Source of the DNA: JAJDYQ01 sp963662865
GTDB taxonomy: Bacteria; Pseudomonadota; Gammaproteobacteria; JAJDYQ01
Direction: 5' to 3'
DNA length: 64,000 nt
Assembly: GCA_963662865.1 (NCBI GenBank)
Contig: OY759969.1
Coordinates: forward strand, 682,001 to 746,000
Made by a program: the position numbers and the translations under genes
Notes under the pieces: generated by a model
What the model saw: the letters and a program-made list of their open reading frames with translations, nothing else
Database searches by the model: none
What the model was told of the DNA's origin: nothing
In this document: piece by piece, positions 8,236 through 16,791 of the stretch
How positions within the stretch are numbered: the stretch's first letter is position 1
How the letters are laid out: every line of letters begins with the position of its first letter

Positions 8236-8991
8236 ATGCTGAAAGCAGTTTTATTTGATATTGACGGAACATTGTCGGAAACAGAACGCCATGGCCACTT
8301 AAAGGCGATGAACAAGGCTTTCAGAACTGTTGGTCTGGACTGGCAATGGTCCGCGGAGTTTTACGGTGAGCTATTGAAAGTAACGGGTAGTATCGAACGT
8401 ATTAATTATTACATTGCGACATATAATCCTGAGTACGATTATGTCCATAAAGACTTGGATAGCCTGATAGCTGAAATCGTAAGGCATAAAAATATCAATT
8501 ACAGGCGCATAGTAGAAAGCGGTGAGATATCGTTAAAGTCCGGAGTGGAACGTGTGCTGCGAGAGATACATGATAGTGATATTCGCATGGGTATCGCTAC
8601 AACCACAGCACCGAAGAATGTTGATACTTTGCTGCTGGAGAGTATTGGTGGTGACGTGCTTGACTGGTTTGAAGTGATTGCGGCCGGTGATATTGTTCCG
8701 CATAAAAAACCGGCATCGGATATTTATATCCATGCCCTGCAGAAAATGGACCTTCAGCCTGAAGAGGTGCTGGCTGTGGAAGATTCAGAAAACGGTGTGC
8801 GTTCAGCCCTGGCGGCAGGCATGCCGGTGCTGGTGATTAAAGGTGAATATTCCAATGGTCATGATTTATCAGGGGCAAAGTTGCTGGTTGATGGATGGGG
8901 TACAGAAGATGTGCCGATGAATGTGCTGTATGGGGATGCCGGCGGACGCCCCATGATTGATCTGGAACTGATGAAGCAGATAGTTCGCTGA
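8236..8991 (+). CDS. cbbY: HAD-superfamily phosphatase, CbbY/phosphoglucomutase-like
   Basis: This is a haloacid-dehalogenase-type hydrolase of 251 residues. CbbY members in Calvin-cycle bacteria dephosphorylate xylulose-1,5-bisphosphate, an inhibitor of RuBisCO. The four HAD motifs are present: motif I FDIDGTLSETE (residues 7-17), motif II in GIATTTAP (about 118-125), the Lys of motif III in PHKKPASDIY (about 155-164), and motif IV VEDSENGVRSAL (about 178-189). The cap domain after motif I has the CbbY-like HLKAMNKAFRTVGLDWQW segment. No RuBisCO gene lies nearby in this window, so the physiological substrate is inferred. Symbol given on the resemblance of the cap domain; a general beta-phosphoglucomutase-like phosphatase is the alternative. 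Confidence 0.75.
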   Translation: MLKAVLFDIDGTLSETERHGHLKAMNKAFRTVGLDWQWSAEFYGELLKVTGSIERINYYIATYNPEYDYVHKDLDSLIAEIVRHKNINYRRIVESGEISLKSGVERVLREIHDSDIRMGIATTTAPKNVDTLLLESIGGDVLDWFEVIAAGDIVPHKKPASDIYIHALQKMDLQPEEVLAVEDSENGVRSALAAGMPVLVIKGEYSNGHDLSGAKLLVDGWGTEDVPMNVLYGDAGGRPMIDLELMKQIVR

Positions 8992-9314
8992 CAAGCCCCC
9001 GCTGTGTCTGAGAAAAGGCATCATGGAACAGTGCCGTGATTGTGTTTCTGCCGGAGGTATTACGGCACGGCATTTTCCAGATAGATATTAACCGGTATCT
9101 AATACTCAAACCGGAGAGGCTCTGATAAGTTCATCCTGAACTGGTCAGAGTACGGAAAACAACAATGCGATCTTTGTTTTTCTCTCAAAGTCAATGACGG
9201 ATTGTTATTGATTTTGGTAATACATCCCTGTGTTGCAGGAAACTCTGAATTAATCAGCGTTTTCCTGAAGATGCTTGTTTGTGCAGACAGTTTGAATCAG
9301 TTTGTTATTGATGT
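8992..9314. other. Gene-free stretch between cbbY-like gene and fabI, with a hairpin
   Basis: No credible coding sequence is seen in these 320 bases. A near-perfect compound hairpin lies at 9120-9150: CTCTGA and AGTTCA pair with TGAACT and TCAGAG around a TCC loop. It has no T-run, so it resembles a REP-like or IS-end palindrome rather than a terminator. It lies between two genes that converge (cbbY-like on plus, fabI on minus). Confidence 0.45.
9120..9150. repeat. REP-like palindrome
   Basis: The sequence CTCTGA-TA-AGTTCA-TCC-TGAACT-GG-TCAGAG forms a 31-base hairpin with two 6 bp stems separated by a symmetric 2x2 bulge. There is no T-tract on either side. Related CTCTGAtta motifs occur at 9252 and in the rpsO leader near 60.34 kb, so it may belong to a dispersed family. 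The repeat status is inferred, not demonstrated. Confidence 0.4.
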
Positions 9315-10100
9315 TTACTTGGGGCAACCGCCGCCCATGATGTTGTGTCCGCCATCGACATAGGTGATTTCGCCGGTAATGCCAGACGCCAGATCCGAAC
9401 ACAGGAACGCGGCAACATTACCGATTTCCTCGATTGTGATACAGCGACGCAGAGGGGCAATCTCCTCAAAGGCGTCCAGCAGTTTCTTGAAATTACTGAT
9501 GCCGGCGGCGGCAAGTGTGCGAACCGGTCCGGCGGAGATGGCATTGACGCGGATACCCTGAGGGCCCAGATGGTCGGCCATAAAACGGACATTGGCTTCC
9601 AGACTGGCTTTTGCCAGACCCATGACATTGTAGTGAGGTACGACACGTTCGGCACCCAGATAAGACATGGTCAGCAGGGCACCGTTACGACCTTCCATCA
9701 TGGGACGGCAGGCATTGGCAAGCGCCGAGAAGCTGTAGGAACTGATTTCATGGGCTGTGTTGAATCCTTCACGGGTCACGCTGTCCAGATACATGCCAGC
9801 CAGTTCATTTTTCGGTGCAAAGGCAATTGAATGCAATCCAATATCGAGATAATCCCAGTGTGTTTTTAGTTCAGCGAAAGCGTTGTCGATTATTTCGTCA
9901 GAAGCGACATCCAGATGGATGGTAATATCCGTACCCAGTTCCTTCGCAAACTTTTCAACACGTTCCTTGAATTTGTCGCTCTGATAAGTCAGCGCAATTT
10001 CCGCTCCTTGGTCCTTCATTGCTCTGGCGCAACCCCAGGCGATGGAACGATGACTGGCGATGCCGGTGATCAGAGCACGCTTGCCTTCAAGAAAACCCAT
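9315..10100 (-). CDS. fabI: Enoyl-[acyl-carrier-protein] reductase (NADH) FabI
   Basis: FabI catalyses the last reduction of each fatty-acid elongation round, from enoyl-ACP to acyl-ACP with NADH, and is the target of triclosan-type inhibitors. The 261-residue protein is an atypical short-chain dehydrogenase. It has a GIASHRSIAWGCARA cofactor loop near residue 15, DVASDE near residue 65, and the catalytic Tyr and Lys in YLGAERVVPHYNVMGLAKASLEANVR (about residues 145-170). The segment GPVRTLAAAGISNF is the mobile substrate-binding loop. The C-terminus ends in GGHNIMGGG. The start at 10100 is the standard MGFLEGKRALITG. Length and motifs are normal. It stands alone on the minus strand. Confidence 0.97.
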   Translation of the reverse strand: MGFLEGKRALITGIASHRSIAWGCARAMKDQGAEIALTYQSDKFKERVEKFAKELGTDITIHLDVASDEIIDNAFAELKTHWDYLDIGLHSIAFAPKNELAGMYLDSVTREGFNTAHEISSYSFSALANACRPMMEGRNGALLTMSYLGAERVVPHYNVMGLAKASLEANVRFMADHLGPQGIRVNAISAGPVRTLAAAGISNFKKLLDAFEEIAPLRRCITIEEIGNVAAFLCSDLASGITGEITYVDGGHNIMGGGCPK

Positions 10101-10248
10101 GATTCTGCTCTATTCCTGTTGAAGAGCTGAGCACAAGCGCCCATTTGCCCTTAAGATAATTGTCAACCAATTTGTGCTGCCTCTCTAGATATCTGATTTA
10201 GGGAATGGAATCTTACACGATTTCATCTCCTTTTCTAAATCTCGAAGA

Positions 10249-10605
10249 TTACGAAAGCTCCTTGTTAGCTCTCTTTGCCGAGGGAAGCCGCGTAGCCGAC
10301 GAGCTGAGACTTCTCAGAGATGTCCATATGAGAGTCTTCAGTTGAGGGATAATGCTTTCTTTTTTTGTGACCTGCAAGTTGAATTCCGTTGCCGTTCTTC
10401 TAACACGGAAATCCTTGAACCGCAGTCCCGCGAGAGTGGTCGCCTTTTCTGTTAGGTTCGATTCAAGCGAGGCTTTCTGAATGTTAAGAGTGCTTATTCC
10501 CAATCGATTATTAAGCTCTTCTTCCGGCGAGATACCTCTGTTCTTCGATTTCTGTCGTTCGGTAAGTTGTGCTGTGAGCATGGCATGAGAAGCTCTGTCC
10601 GGCAA
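10249..10605 (-). CDS. Unrecognised 118-residue reading frame upstream of fabI
   Basis: The frame encodes a basic, mostly helical protein (LTERQKSKNRGISPEEELNN near residues 14-33, then QLKTLIWTSLRSLSSSATRL near the C-terminus). I recognise no family or motif. Codon use looks unremarkable, and the frame is between bolA-like and fabI on the same strand. It could be a small unknown gene, a remnant, or a chance frame. The surrounding 10101-10650 region holds nothing else that I can identify. Confidence 0.25.
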   Translation of the reverse strand: MPDRASHAMLTAQLTERQKSKNRGISPEEELNNRLGISTLNIQKASLESNLTEKATTLAGLRFKDFRVRRTATEFNLQVTKKESIIPQLKTLIWTSLRSLSSSATRLPSAKRANKELS

Positions 10606-10650
10606 AAACAGAATCCTAAACGCACTGAAAGCAGGTTGTTCAGAACTTCC

Positions 10651-10920
10651 CTAAATCTCTTTGGGTGTATAAGTCTTCATGCTCAAGGCGTGGATCTCGG
10701 AGTTCATTATATCCGCGACGGCGTCATAGACTATTCGGTGGCGTTTAATGAGATTAAGGCCGTTAAACTTATCGCTGACGATGGTCACGTTAAAATGGCC
10801 GCCACCGCCGGAGCTGGCGTGACCGGCATGGCGGGCGCTGTCATCTTCAATATCAAGGGATTCGGGTTGCAGGGCGTCTGTCAGACGCCGACGAATCATT
10901 TCCACTCTTTCTGCAGTCAT
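10651..10920 (-). CDS. BolA-family protein
   Basis: BolA proteins pair with monothiol glutaredoxins in Fe-S cluster handling. This 89-residue protein has the family fold. It begins with TAERVEMIRRRLTDAL and has the glycine/histidine loop GHASSGGGGHFNVTIVS (about residues 35-52). The helix NLIKRHRIVYDAVADIM follows, and it ends with EIHALSMKTYTPKE. The conserved His of the cluster-ligand region (HALSMKT) is present. Length is right. It lies 11 bp upstream of nothing coding on its own strand except the distant 118-residue frame; the yciI-like gene lies immediately upstream, only 11 bp away, on the same strand, so the two are probably cotranscribed. Confidence 0.92.
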   Translation of the reverse strand: MTAERVEMIRRRLTDALQPESLDIEDDSARHAGHASSGGGGHFNVTIVSDKFNGLNLIKRHRIVYDAVADIMNSEIHALSMKTYTPKEI

Positions 10921-10931
10921 AGGGTTTGTCC

Positions 10932-11234
10932 TCAGGCCGGTAAAAACTTTTTAAATGGTTTGACGACGACATGGCGGTAAACGCCTGCCGAGACATAAGG
11001 ATCGGCGTCCATCCAGTCTTGTGCGTCCTGCAACGAATTGAACTCGGCGACTATGAGCGAGCCGCTGAATCTCGACTCACTCGGGTCAGCGCTGTCTATG
11101 GCAGGATTGGGGCCTGAAAGAACCAGTCTACCCTGGTCTTGCAGTGACTTCAGGCGAGCAATATGTCCGGGTCTGGCGGACGAGCGTTTTTCCAGGCTGT
11201 TTTCTACATCCGTACCCACAATCATGTAAAGCAT
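10932..11234 (-). CDS. YciI-family protein
   Basis: This is a 100-residue protein of the YCII family, small dimeric ferredoxin-like folds with a conserved His-Asp pair whose cellular role is mostly unknown. The typical N-terminus MLYMIVGTDVENSLEKR, RPGHIARLKSLQDQGRL and LSGPNPAIDS segments are seen. After them come GSLIVAEFNSLQDAQDWMDADPYVSAGVYRHV and VVKPFKKFLP. Active-site-like H29 and D76-P-Y are present. It lies between the 243-residue hypothetical gene (8 bp upstream) and the bolA-like gene, forming a three-gene cluster on the minus strand. In many proteobacteria yciI sits next to bolA-like and yciB-type genes. YciI can also start at an internal Met three codons later. Confidence 0.9.
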   Translation of the reverse strand: MLYMIVGTDVENSLEKRSSARPGHIARLKSLQDQGRLVLSGPNPAIDSADPSESRFSGSLIVAEFNSLQDAQDWMDADPYVSAGVYRHVVVKPFKKFLPA

Positions 11235-11242
11235 GTCTGTTC

Positions 11243-11974
11243 CTAATGTAATGGTGTTGATGAATTATATCCGTCGTAATATTTTTTCATAATAACTCGA
11301 ACGTGGTCCGGATATCCGACACGGTCCATTTCAGACATGCCATGGGCAAAGAAATCAGGGGCATCCTGCGGCAGGTTTCTTATAAGGACTCGGAAGACCT
11401 CCTCCATTACCTCGGGCTTGTGCGTCCGGGTTGCGACAATGCCTCGGTTAATATTCAAAACCCGCCAGGGGTGTCCGGGATTGATGCTATCCAGATCGCT
11501 GCTGATAGTGGGGCTGACAGCCCGTATCAGCTTCCCGAAGACATCACTGAGCTCCGCCAGCTCCTCGGGGTCGGTGAGCTGATTTGCAAGCCAGGCAAGG
11601 GTATCAGCAAGTGATTCGAGCCGGCTAATATACCCGCCATTTTCGCCAACCCATAGAGCGATGCCCACGGTCAGCAGGCCATTTTGGCGTTGCAGATACA
11701 TATCGTTCAGCCGCTGTAGAATCTGCGATGTATTGCTCAGGAGTTGTACAGCGTATTCACCTATTTCTGTGACTTTGGTCGCGGTCAGACTATCATCGGA
11801 ATAATGATCGGATTGAATGATCTCCCGCATTTGCCTGAGGGCGGTGACAGTTTGTTGGGGATTGTTCGCCATATTCTTAGAGGATCGCTGACTGATGCTC
11901 AAAGGTGCAATGGCATCAGCAATCGCATCCAGAATTTGAGAAAGCGCATCTGGGTTGGCGGACGGTATCTGCAT
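11243..11974 (-). CDS. Conserved hypothetical protein, helical, unknown function
   Basis: A 243-residue protein that I cannot place in a named family. It is predicted soluble and mostly helical, with a coiled-coil-like central part (residues 70-110: TEIGEYAVQLLSNTSQILQR, then LNDMYLQRQNGLLTVG). A second helical part has SLADTLAWLANQLTDPEELA. The C-terminus has PDFFAHGMSEMDRVGYPDHV, then RVIMKKYYDGY. No signal peptide or membrane helix is seen. It is the first gene of a tight cluster with yciI-like (8 bp downstream) and bolA-like, so it may share their regulation. The start ATG at 11974 is 38 bp before the divergent yciO-like upstream region. Codon use resembles the neighbouring genes, and I consider it real. 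Confidence 0.7.
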   Translation of the reverse strand: MQIPSANPDALSQILDAIADAIAPLSISQRSSKNMANNPQQTVTALRQMREIIQSDHYSDDSLTATKVTEIGEYAVQLLSNTSQILQRLNDMYLQRQNGLLTVGIALWVGENGGYISRLESLADTLAWLANQLTDPEELAELSDVFGKLIRAVSPTISSDLDSINPGHPWRVLNINRGIVATRTHKPEVMEEVFRVLIRNLPQDAPDFFAHGMSEMDRVGYPDHVRVIMKKYYDGYNSSTPLH

Positions 11975-12098
11975 TTTTACAACGTTCCTTAAATCAGGCT
12001 CAGTTTGAGCTTAACAGAAGATGACCGTTGTCTCCAGGGTGGCCGACCGCATAATATCAGTGCGACTTTTCCCGTGTATGTGCGTACAATCATACAGC

Positions 12099-12731
12099 AT
12101 GAGCCAGTATTTTGAAATACACGCCGAAAACCCACAGGCACGATTGATTCATCAGGCGGTCAGGATTATCCGTGAAGGCGGTGTTATTGCTTATCCGACC
12201 GATTCGGGTTATGCACTGGGCTGCCATATTGGTGACAAGGCGGCGATGGAGCGCATCTATCGAATACGTAAACTCGACAGAAAGCATAATTTTACACTGG
12301 TTTGCCGTGATCTCTCCGAGATTGCGACCTATGCGAAGGCCGATAATGCCGGTTATCGATTTATGAAAACGCTAACGCCGGGACCATACACTTTCATCCT
12401 GTGCGCAACCCGGGAGGTTCCGAAAAGGCTGCAAAATCTGAAGCGTAAAACCATCGGTATCCGTGTGCCCGATTCCCGGATTGTTGCCGACTTGTTGCAT
12501 GATCTTGGTGAACCGATCATGAGTTCCAGTCTGATCATGCCTGGTGAAACGTTGCCGATGCCTGTAGCCTGGGATATCCGAGAGGCCCTGGAACATGAAC
12601 TGGAACTGGTGATTGATGGCGGATTTTGCGGTGTAGATGCCACTTCCGTAATTGACCTCACCGGCGATCAACCCGTACTGCTTCGGCAGGGCAGGCGGGA
12701 TGACCACCATCTGGAAGAAATTCTTGGATGA
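12099..12731 (+). CDS. Sua5/YciO-family protein
   Basis: This 210-residue protein belongs to the YrdC/Sua5/YciO fold. The fold includes threonylcarbamoyl-AMP synthases for tRNA t6A; YciO proteins are paralogues with related activity proposed. Features seen are QAVRIIREGGVIAYPTDSGYALGC (residues 17-40), the ATP-binding KLDRKHNFTLVCRDL (about 57-71), and LTPGPYTFILCATREVP (about 90-106). GIRVPDSRIVADLL follows, then the second SSSL block and the C-terminal IDLTGDQPVLLRQGRRDD. The start was set at 12099 (MSQYFEIHAENPQARLIHQA), which matches the YciO N-terminus; an in-frame ATG at 12021 would add 26 unrelated residues. The divergent gene at 11974 shares the upstream region. Confidence 0.88.
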   Translation: MSQYFEIHAENPQARLIHQAVRIIREGGVIAYPTDSGYALGCHIGDKAAMERIYRIRKLDRKHNFTLVCRDLSEIATYAKADNAGYRFMKTLTPGPYTFILCATREVPKRLQNLKRKTIGIRVPDSRIVADLLHDLGEPIMSSSLIMPGETLPMPVAWDIREALEHELELVIDGGFCGVDATSVIDLTGDQPVLLRQGRRDDHHLEEILG

Positions 12732-12779
12732 TTAGCCAGCGATACCTGATCGACCGGGCCCTGTCGCACGAAGTTGTTC

Positions 12780-12910
12780 AGTCATCTGAATGAAATCAGG
12801 GATCATCTGGGTATGGATGCTCGAATACAATGAAGAACGTGACCATGACAGCCTCGTAGGTATGGCACCCTTTGAGGTCCTTGAGAACGCCAAGTCTTCT
12901 TCTTTATAAC
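12780..12910 (+). pseudogene. C-terminal remnant of an IS3-family transposase
   Basis: Broken frames in the gap between yciO-like and trpS read LGMDARIQYNEERDHDSLVG-type sequence: a GMDARIQYNEE segment, then DSLVGMAPFEVLENAKSSSL ending at a TAA near 12908. This is the YNxxRPHxSLxGxxPxE motif at the end of IS3-type OrfB proteins. At least one frameshift is needed to join the pieces. No other part of the IS is left. Confidence 0.6.
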
Positions 12911-13006
12911 AAGCTGCTTGGGAACCGGCTGTGATAAGATGCCTTGAATGAATTGATGGATATGTCAGTTGATGCTGAACAGTTTGTCCTAAGCTAAGGA
13001 AATTTC

Positions 13007-14221
13007 TTGAATTCTCCCGTTAGTGCCAATAGCCGTGTTTTGTCTGGTATGCGTCCCACCGGACGATTGCATCTGGGCCATTACCATGGCGTACTAAAAA
13101 ACTGGGTTGAGATGCAGCATGAGTATGACTGCTTTTTCTTTGTGGCTGACTGGCATGCATTGACTACGCACTATGAAGACCCCGGTGTTATTGGTAAAAG
13201 CGTTTGGGAACTGGTAATTGACTGGCTGGCCGCAGGTGTGAATCCGAATGCGGCGACCATGTTTATTCAATCGCGTGTCCCCGAACATGCCGAGCTGCAT
13301 CTGTTGTTGTCCATGATTACGCCACTGGGCTGGCTGGAGCGTGTCCCCAGCTTCAAAGACCAACAGGAAAAGTTGCAAGGGAAAGACCTTTCCACTTATG
13401 GATTTCTTGGCTATCCGTTACTGCAAGGCGCTGATATTCTGACTTACCGTGCTGGCTGGGTGCCTGTTGGTGAAGATCAGGTTGCCCACGTCGAATTGAC
13501 GCGCGAGATTGCGCGCCGCTTTAATTTTCTCTATGGACGTGAGCCGGGTTTCGAGGAGAAGGTTGAAGTTGCCATCAAGAAGATGGGCAAGAAAAATGCC
13601 GGGCTGTTCCGCAGCCTGCGGAACAAATATCAGGAACAGGGTGATAAGGAAGCGCTGGGAGTGGCCCGGGAGCTGTTGATGGGACAGCAGAACATTACTA
13701 TTGCAGATCGTGAGCGCCTGTTCGGTCATGTCGAAGGCAGCGGCAAGATAATATTACCTGAACCTCAGCCATTATTGACCAGCGCTTCCAAAATGCCGGG
13801 GCTTGACGGGCTGAAGATGTCCAAGTCCTATAACAATACGATTTCGTTACGTGATACCGAAGATGAGATTGATAGGAAAATACGTACCATGCCAACCGAC
13901 CCGGCACGTGTCAGACGCACGGACCCGGGTGACCCGGCCAAGTGCCCGGTCTGGCAATGGCATCTGGTTTACTCCACGGATGAGTTGCAAAAGCAGGTGC
14001 TGGAGGATTGCCGTTCGGCCGCGATTGGCTGTATCGATTGCAAGGCACATATCGTCCGGGCCATTCATGAAGATTTATCGCCGATGCAGGAACGGGCGCG
14101 GCTCTATGAGGAATCGCCCGATCTGGTCAGAAATATTATCAACGAGGGCAGTGAGAAGGCGCGTGACGAGGCACGCAAAACGATGGATGAGGTTAATCAT
14201 GTCATGGGCCTGAATTACTGA
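13007..14221 (+). CDS. trpS: Tryptophanyl-tRNA synthetase
   Basis: This class Ic aminoacyl-tRNA synthetase charges tRNA-Trp. The 404-residue protein is of the longer type. It has the HIGH motif as PTGRLHLGHYHG (about residues 17-28), GADILTYRAGWVPVGEDQVAHVE (about 140-162) and the KMSKS loop in GLKMSKSYNN (about 270-279). An insertion of about 60 residues precedes KMSKS, as in a known subgroup of bacterial TrpS. The start is TTG at 13007 with AAGGAAA five bases upstream; the next in-frame ATG (residue 15) would cut the N-terminus at the HIGH strand, so TTG is preferred. scpA follows 32 bp downstream and may be cotranscribed. Upstream is an IS3 remnant. Confidence 0.95.
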   Translation: MNSPVSANSRVLSGMRPTGRLHLGHYHGVLKNWVEMQHEYDCFFFVADWHALTTHYEDPGVIGKSVWELVIDWLAAGVNPNAATMFIQSRVPEHAELHLLLSMITPLGWLERVPSFKDQQEKLQGKDLSTYGFLGYPLLQGADILTYRAGWVPVGEDQVAHVELTREIARRFNFLYGREPGFEEKVEVAIKKMGKKNAGLFRSLRNKYQEQGDKEALGVARELLMGQQNITIADRERLFGHVEGSGKIILPEPQPLLTSASKMPGLDGLKMSKSYNNTISLRDTEDEIDRKIRTMPTDPARVRRTDPGDPAKCPVWQWHLVYSTDELQKQVLEDCRSAAIGCIDCKAHIVRAIHEDLSPMQERARLYEESPDLVRNIINEGSEKARDEARKTMDEVNHVMGLNY

Positions 14222-14253
14222 TGCGGTCAATTGTAAGCCATGGTAGATAATCA

Positions 14254-15111
14254 GTGACCGAAGTGTGGACCACAGAGCGGCGTGCGGAGCATCCCTCCCA
14301 GAACGAGATGCCATTTGCTGTTGTGCAGGGAGAAGCGGTAACGCAGCTTCCCCGGGATCTGTATATCCCTCCGGAGGCGTTGAAAGTTTTTCTGGAGGAG
14401 GCATTTGAAGGTCCTCTGGACTTGCTGCTGTATCTGATTCGCCGCCAGAACCTGGATATTCTTGATATACCGGTAGCCAGTATTGCGACGCAGTACATTG
14501 CCTACATTGAGATGATGCAGGAAGTGTCTTTTGAGCTGGCTGCAGAATATATGGTGATGGCGGCCATACTGGCCGAGATCAAGTCGCGGATGTTATTGCC
14601 CCGTCCGGTCAGTGAGGATGAAGATGAAGGCGACGATCCGCGCGCCGAACTGGTTCGTCGTTTACAGGAATATGAGCGTTATAAAAAAGCCGCGGAAGAT
14701 ATTGATGAGCTTCCCCGTATGATGCGCGATACATTTCAGGCAACCGTAGGAGTGGCTGATAGAACTGTTACACGCAAACTTCCCGAAGTTCCTGTGGAAT
14801 CCGTATTAAAGGCTTTTGTTGAAGTAATGCGGCGGGCATCAGTGAATGAGCACCACCACGTACAAATGGAACCACTTTCGGTTCGTAACCGTATGTCAAA
14901 TGTGCTGGATAGCCTGTCGCGGGATGAGTTTACGACCTTTCAGTCCTTGCTTGATCATCAAGAGGGACGCACTGGCGTAGTTGTCACCTTCCTGGCGATT
15001 CTTGAACTGGTAAAAGAGAAGCTGATTATTATTCAGCAGACCGGGATTTACAACGAAATACACGTAAAAATTGCGACTCAGGAGGCATTGCCTGAGAATG
15101 GTGAAATATAA
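14254..15111 (+). CDS. scpA: Segregation and condensation protein A
   Basis: ScpA is the kleisin subunit that bridges the heads of the SMC dimer; with ScpB it forms the SMC-ScpAB condensin. The 285-residue protein has the kleisin N-terminus FEGPLDLLLYLIRRQNLDILDIPVA (about residues 51-75). AAEYMVMAAILAEIKSRMLLP follows, with an acidic linker (SEDEDEGDDP). The C-terminal winged-helix part is TFQSLLDHQEGRTGVVVTFLAILELVKEKLI. About 45 residues precede the conserved start, longer than Bacillus ScpA but common in gammaproteobacteria. The start codon is GTG. SMC is not in the window. It is followed by scpB, 39 bp downstream. Confidence 0.95.
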   Translation: MTEVWTTERRAEHPSQNEMPFAVVQGEAVTQLPRDLYIPPEALKVFLEEAFEGPLDLLLYLIRRQNLDILDIPVASIATQYIAYIEMMQEVSFELAAEYMVMAAILAEIKSRMLLPRPVSEDEDEGDDPRAELVRRLQEYERYKKAAEDIDELPRMMRDTFQATVGVADRTVTRKLPEVPVESVLKAFVEVMRRASVNEHHHVQMEPLSVRNRMSNVLDSLSRDEFTTFQSLLDHQEGRTGVVVTFLAILELVKEKLIIIQQTGIYNEIHVKIATQEALPENGEI

Positions 15112-15150
15112 AAGGCTAAGCCATTAACAGGTAGCTTCAGAGACTGGAAC

Positions 15151-15873
15151 ATGGAAAAAAAAGAACTTAAAAATATTATCGAGGCCTCACTGCTGGCCGC
15201 CGGTAAGCCTTTAACTCTGGATAGTATTATTGCTGTTTTTGAGGAAGGCACTGCACCGGATCGCGACACTGTTCGAAAGACTATTAATGTATTGAATGAA
15301 GAATATAAGGGGCGTGGTATTGAGATTAAACAGGTCGCATCAGGTTACCGCCTGCAAGTCAGGAAAGATCTGGCTCCGTGGGTTTCGCGCCTCTGGGAAG
15401 AAAAGCCGACGCGCTATACACGTGCCTTGCTTGAGACACTGGCCCTGATTGCCTATCGACAGCCGGTTACGCGAGGTGAAATTGAGAATGTCCGGGGCGT
15501 CAGTGTGAGCTCCAATACTATCAGGACGCTTCAGGAGCGCGAATGGATACGGGTTCTGGGGCATCGTGACGTACCTGGCAGGCCGGCGATGTATGGCACA
15601 ACCAGGGAGTTTCTGGATTATTTCAATCTCAAATCCCTGGCTCAGTTACCATCGTTGCAGGAGCTGCGGGACATTGATTCAATTAATGCCAAACTGGATC
15701 TCGATGATGAAATCTCAGGCGATGGAGCTATAACGGAGAATCATGAGGACGGGCGGAATGAGTCGACTGAGGGCGTAGCAGAAGCTGATGAGTCAGGCAG
15801 CGCATCTGAAACGGATGGCCGGGTCGCCGAAGAAACCTCGTCAAGGGAACGGCAATCTGAGGCGTTGCATTAA
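15151..15873 (+). CDS. scpB: Segregation and condensation protein B
   Basis: ScpB is the dimeric winged-helix partner of ScpA in the SMC condensin. The 240-residue protein shows the ScpB core in residues 1-165: EASLLAAGKPLTLDSI, GRGIEIKQVASGYRLQV, ALLETLALIAYRQPVTRGEIEN, RGVSVSSNTIRTLQEREWI and GRPAMYGTTREFLDYFNL. After residue 175 comes an acidic, low-complexity tail (about 65 residues of E, S, D and A), which is variable in the family and probably unstructured. The ATG at 15151 is preceded by AACATGG context without a strong ribosome binding site. It is followed closely by rluB on the same strand. Confidence 0.95.
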   Translation: MEKKELKNIIEASLLAAGKPLTLDSIIAVFEEGTAPDRDTVRKTINVLNEEYKGRGIEIKQVASGYRLQVRKDLAPWVSRLWEEKPTRYTRALLETLALIAYRQPVTRGEIENVRGVSVSSNTIRTLQEREWIRVLGHRDVPGRPAMYGTTREFLDYFNLKSLAQLPSLQELRDIDSINAKLDLDDEISGDGAITENHEDGRNESTEGVAEADESGSASETDGRVAEETSSRERQSEALH

Positions 15874-15895
15874 TTCGATCTGTGCTTCATTTGCC

Positions 15896-16789
15896 ATGGA
15901 TAAAAAAACCACGCAATCGGGCGAGCGGCTGCAAAAAGTCCTTGCCAGACAGGGCAGAGGTTCCCGCCGGGAAATTGAGCGCTGGATTGAGGAAGGCCGC
16001 GTAAAGTTAAATGGTAAGGCCGCCAGGCTGGGTGATCGCTACTCGTCCGGTGATAAGCTGGCCGTTGATGGCAAATCAGTGACTGTTCGCGGCATAAACA
16101 AACCGCTCATACTGGGTCTGATGTATTACAAGCCTGAAGGCGAGGTGACGACACGCTCAGATGAAAAAGAAAGACCAACAATATTTGACAGCCTGCCAGA
16201 ATGCCAATATGGTCGCTGGATAAATGTCGGTCGTCTTGATCTGAATACTTCCGGTCTGATATTGCTAACCAATAACGGCGAGTTGGCGAATCGCCTGATG
16301 CACCCGAAATATCGCATACCGCGCGAATATGCGGTGCGTGTTCTGGGTAAAGTCAGTGAAGGACAGATTAATAATATGCTGCAGGGCGTGGAACTGAAAG
16401 ATGGCACTGCCAAGTTTGAAACAATACAGGATGCCGGTGGTAAGGGCAGTAACCACTGGTATCACGTCAGCCTGCGGGAGGGGCGTAATCGGGAGATACG
16501 TCGTATCTGGGAGTCACAGGGCGTCATGGTAAGTCGCTTAATCCGTATTCGTTTCGGTTCACTGCGGCTCGATAAGGACATGAGGGCGGGGGCATATCGG
16601 GAATTGAGCCCGGGTGAACTTAATCGGTTGTTGAATGAAACCGGCCTACCGCCGATCAAGCCATGTCGGGTAGACAAGAAGAGGCGTTCCTCAGCTTTTC
16701 TTTCAGGCAAACCGACGCGGCGAAAAGCAGGACATGGAGGGAAGCCAACGCAGAAGCACAACAGCCCGTACCGGCGACGTCGCGGGTAA
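15896..16789 (+). CDS. rluB: 23S rRNA pseudouridine(2605) synthase RluB
   Basis: RluB modifies U2605 of 23S rRNA. The protein has an N-terminal S4 RNA-binding domain (LQKVLARQGRGSRREIERWI, then GRVKLNGKAA, residues 10-45). The RsuA/RluB catalytic domain follows with the active Asp in NVGRLDLNTSGLILLTNNG (about residues 103-120) and LREGRNREIRRIWESQG (about 195-210). A basic C-terminal tail of about 40 residues (KKRRSSAFLSGKPTRRK and beyond) is typical of RluB. The start at 15896 (MDKKTTQSGERLQKVLARQG) follows ScpB's stop by 22 bp; an upstream in-frame ATG at 15788 would overlap scpB and adds unrelated sequence. RluB often follows scpB in gammaproteobacteria. Confidence 0.95.
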   Translation: MDKKTTQSGERLQKVLARQGRGSRREIERWIEEGRVKLNGKAARLGDRYSSGDKLAVDGKSVTVRGINKPLILGLMYYKPEGEVTTRSDEKERPTIFDSLPECQYGRWINVGRLDLNTSGLILLTNNGELANRLMHPKYRIPREYAVRVLGKVSEGQINNMLQGVELKDGTAKFETIQDAGGKGSNHWYHVSLREGRNREIRRIWESQGVMVSRLIRIRFGSLRLDKDMRAGAYRELSPGELNRLLNETGLPPIKPCRVDKKRRSSAFLSGKPTRRKAGHGGKPTQKHNSPYRRRRG

Positions 16790-16791
16790 CT

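Noticed and set aside
9345..9830. 161-codon plus-strand frame opposite fabI
   Set aside because: It is fully antisense to the well-supported fabI gene and reads as composition-driven, with no family.
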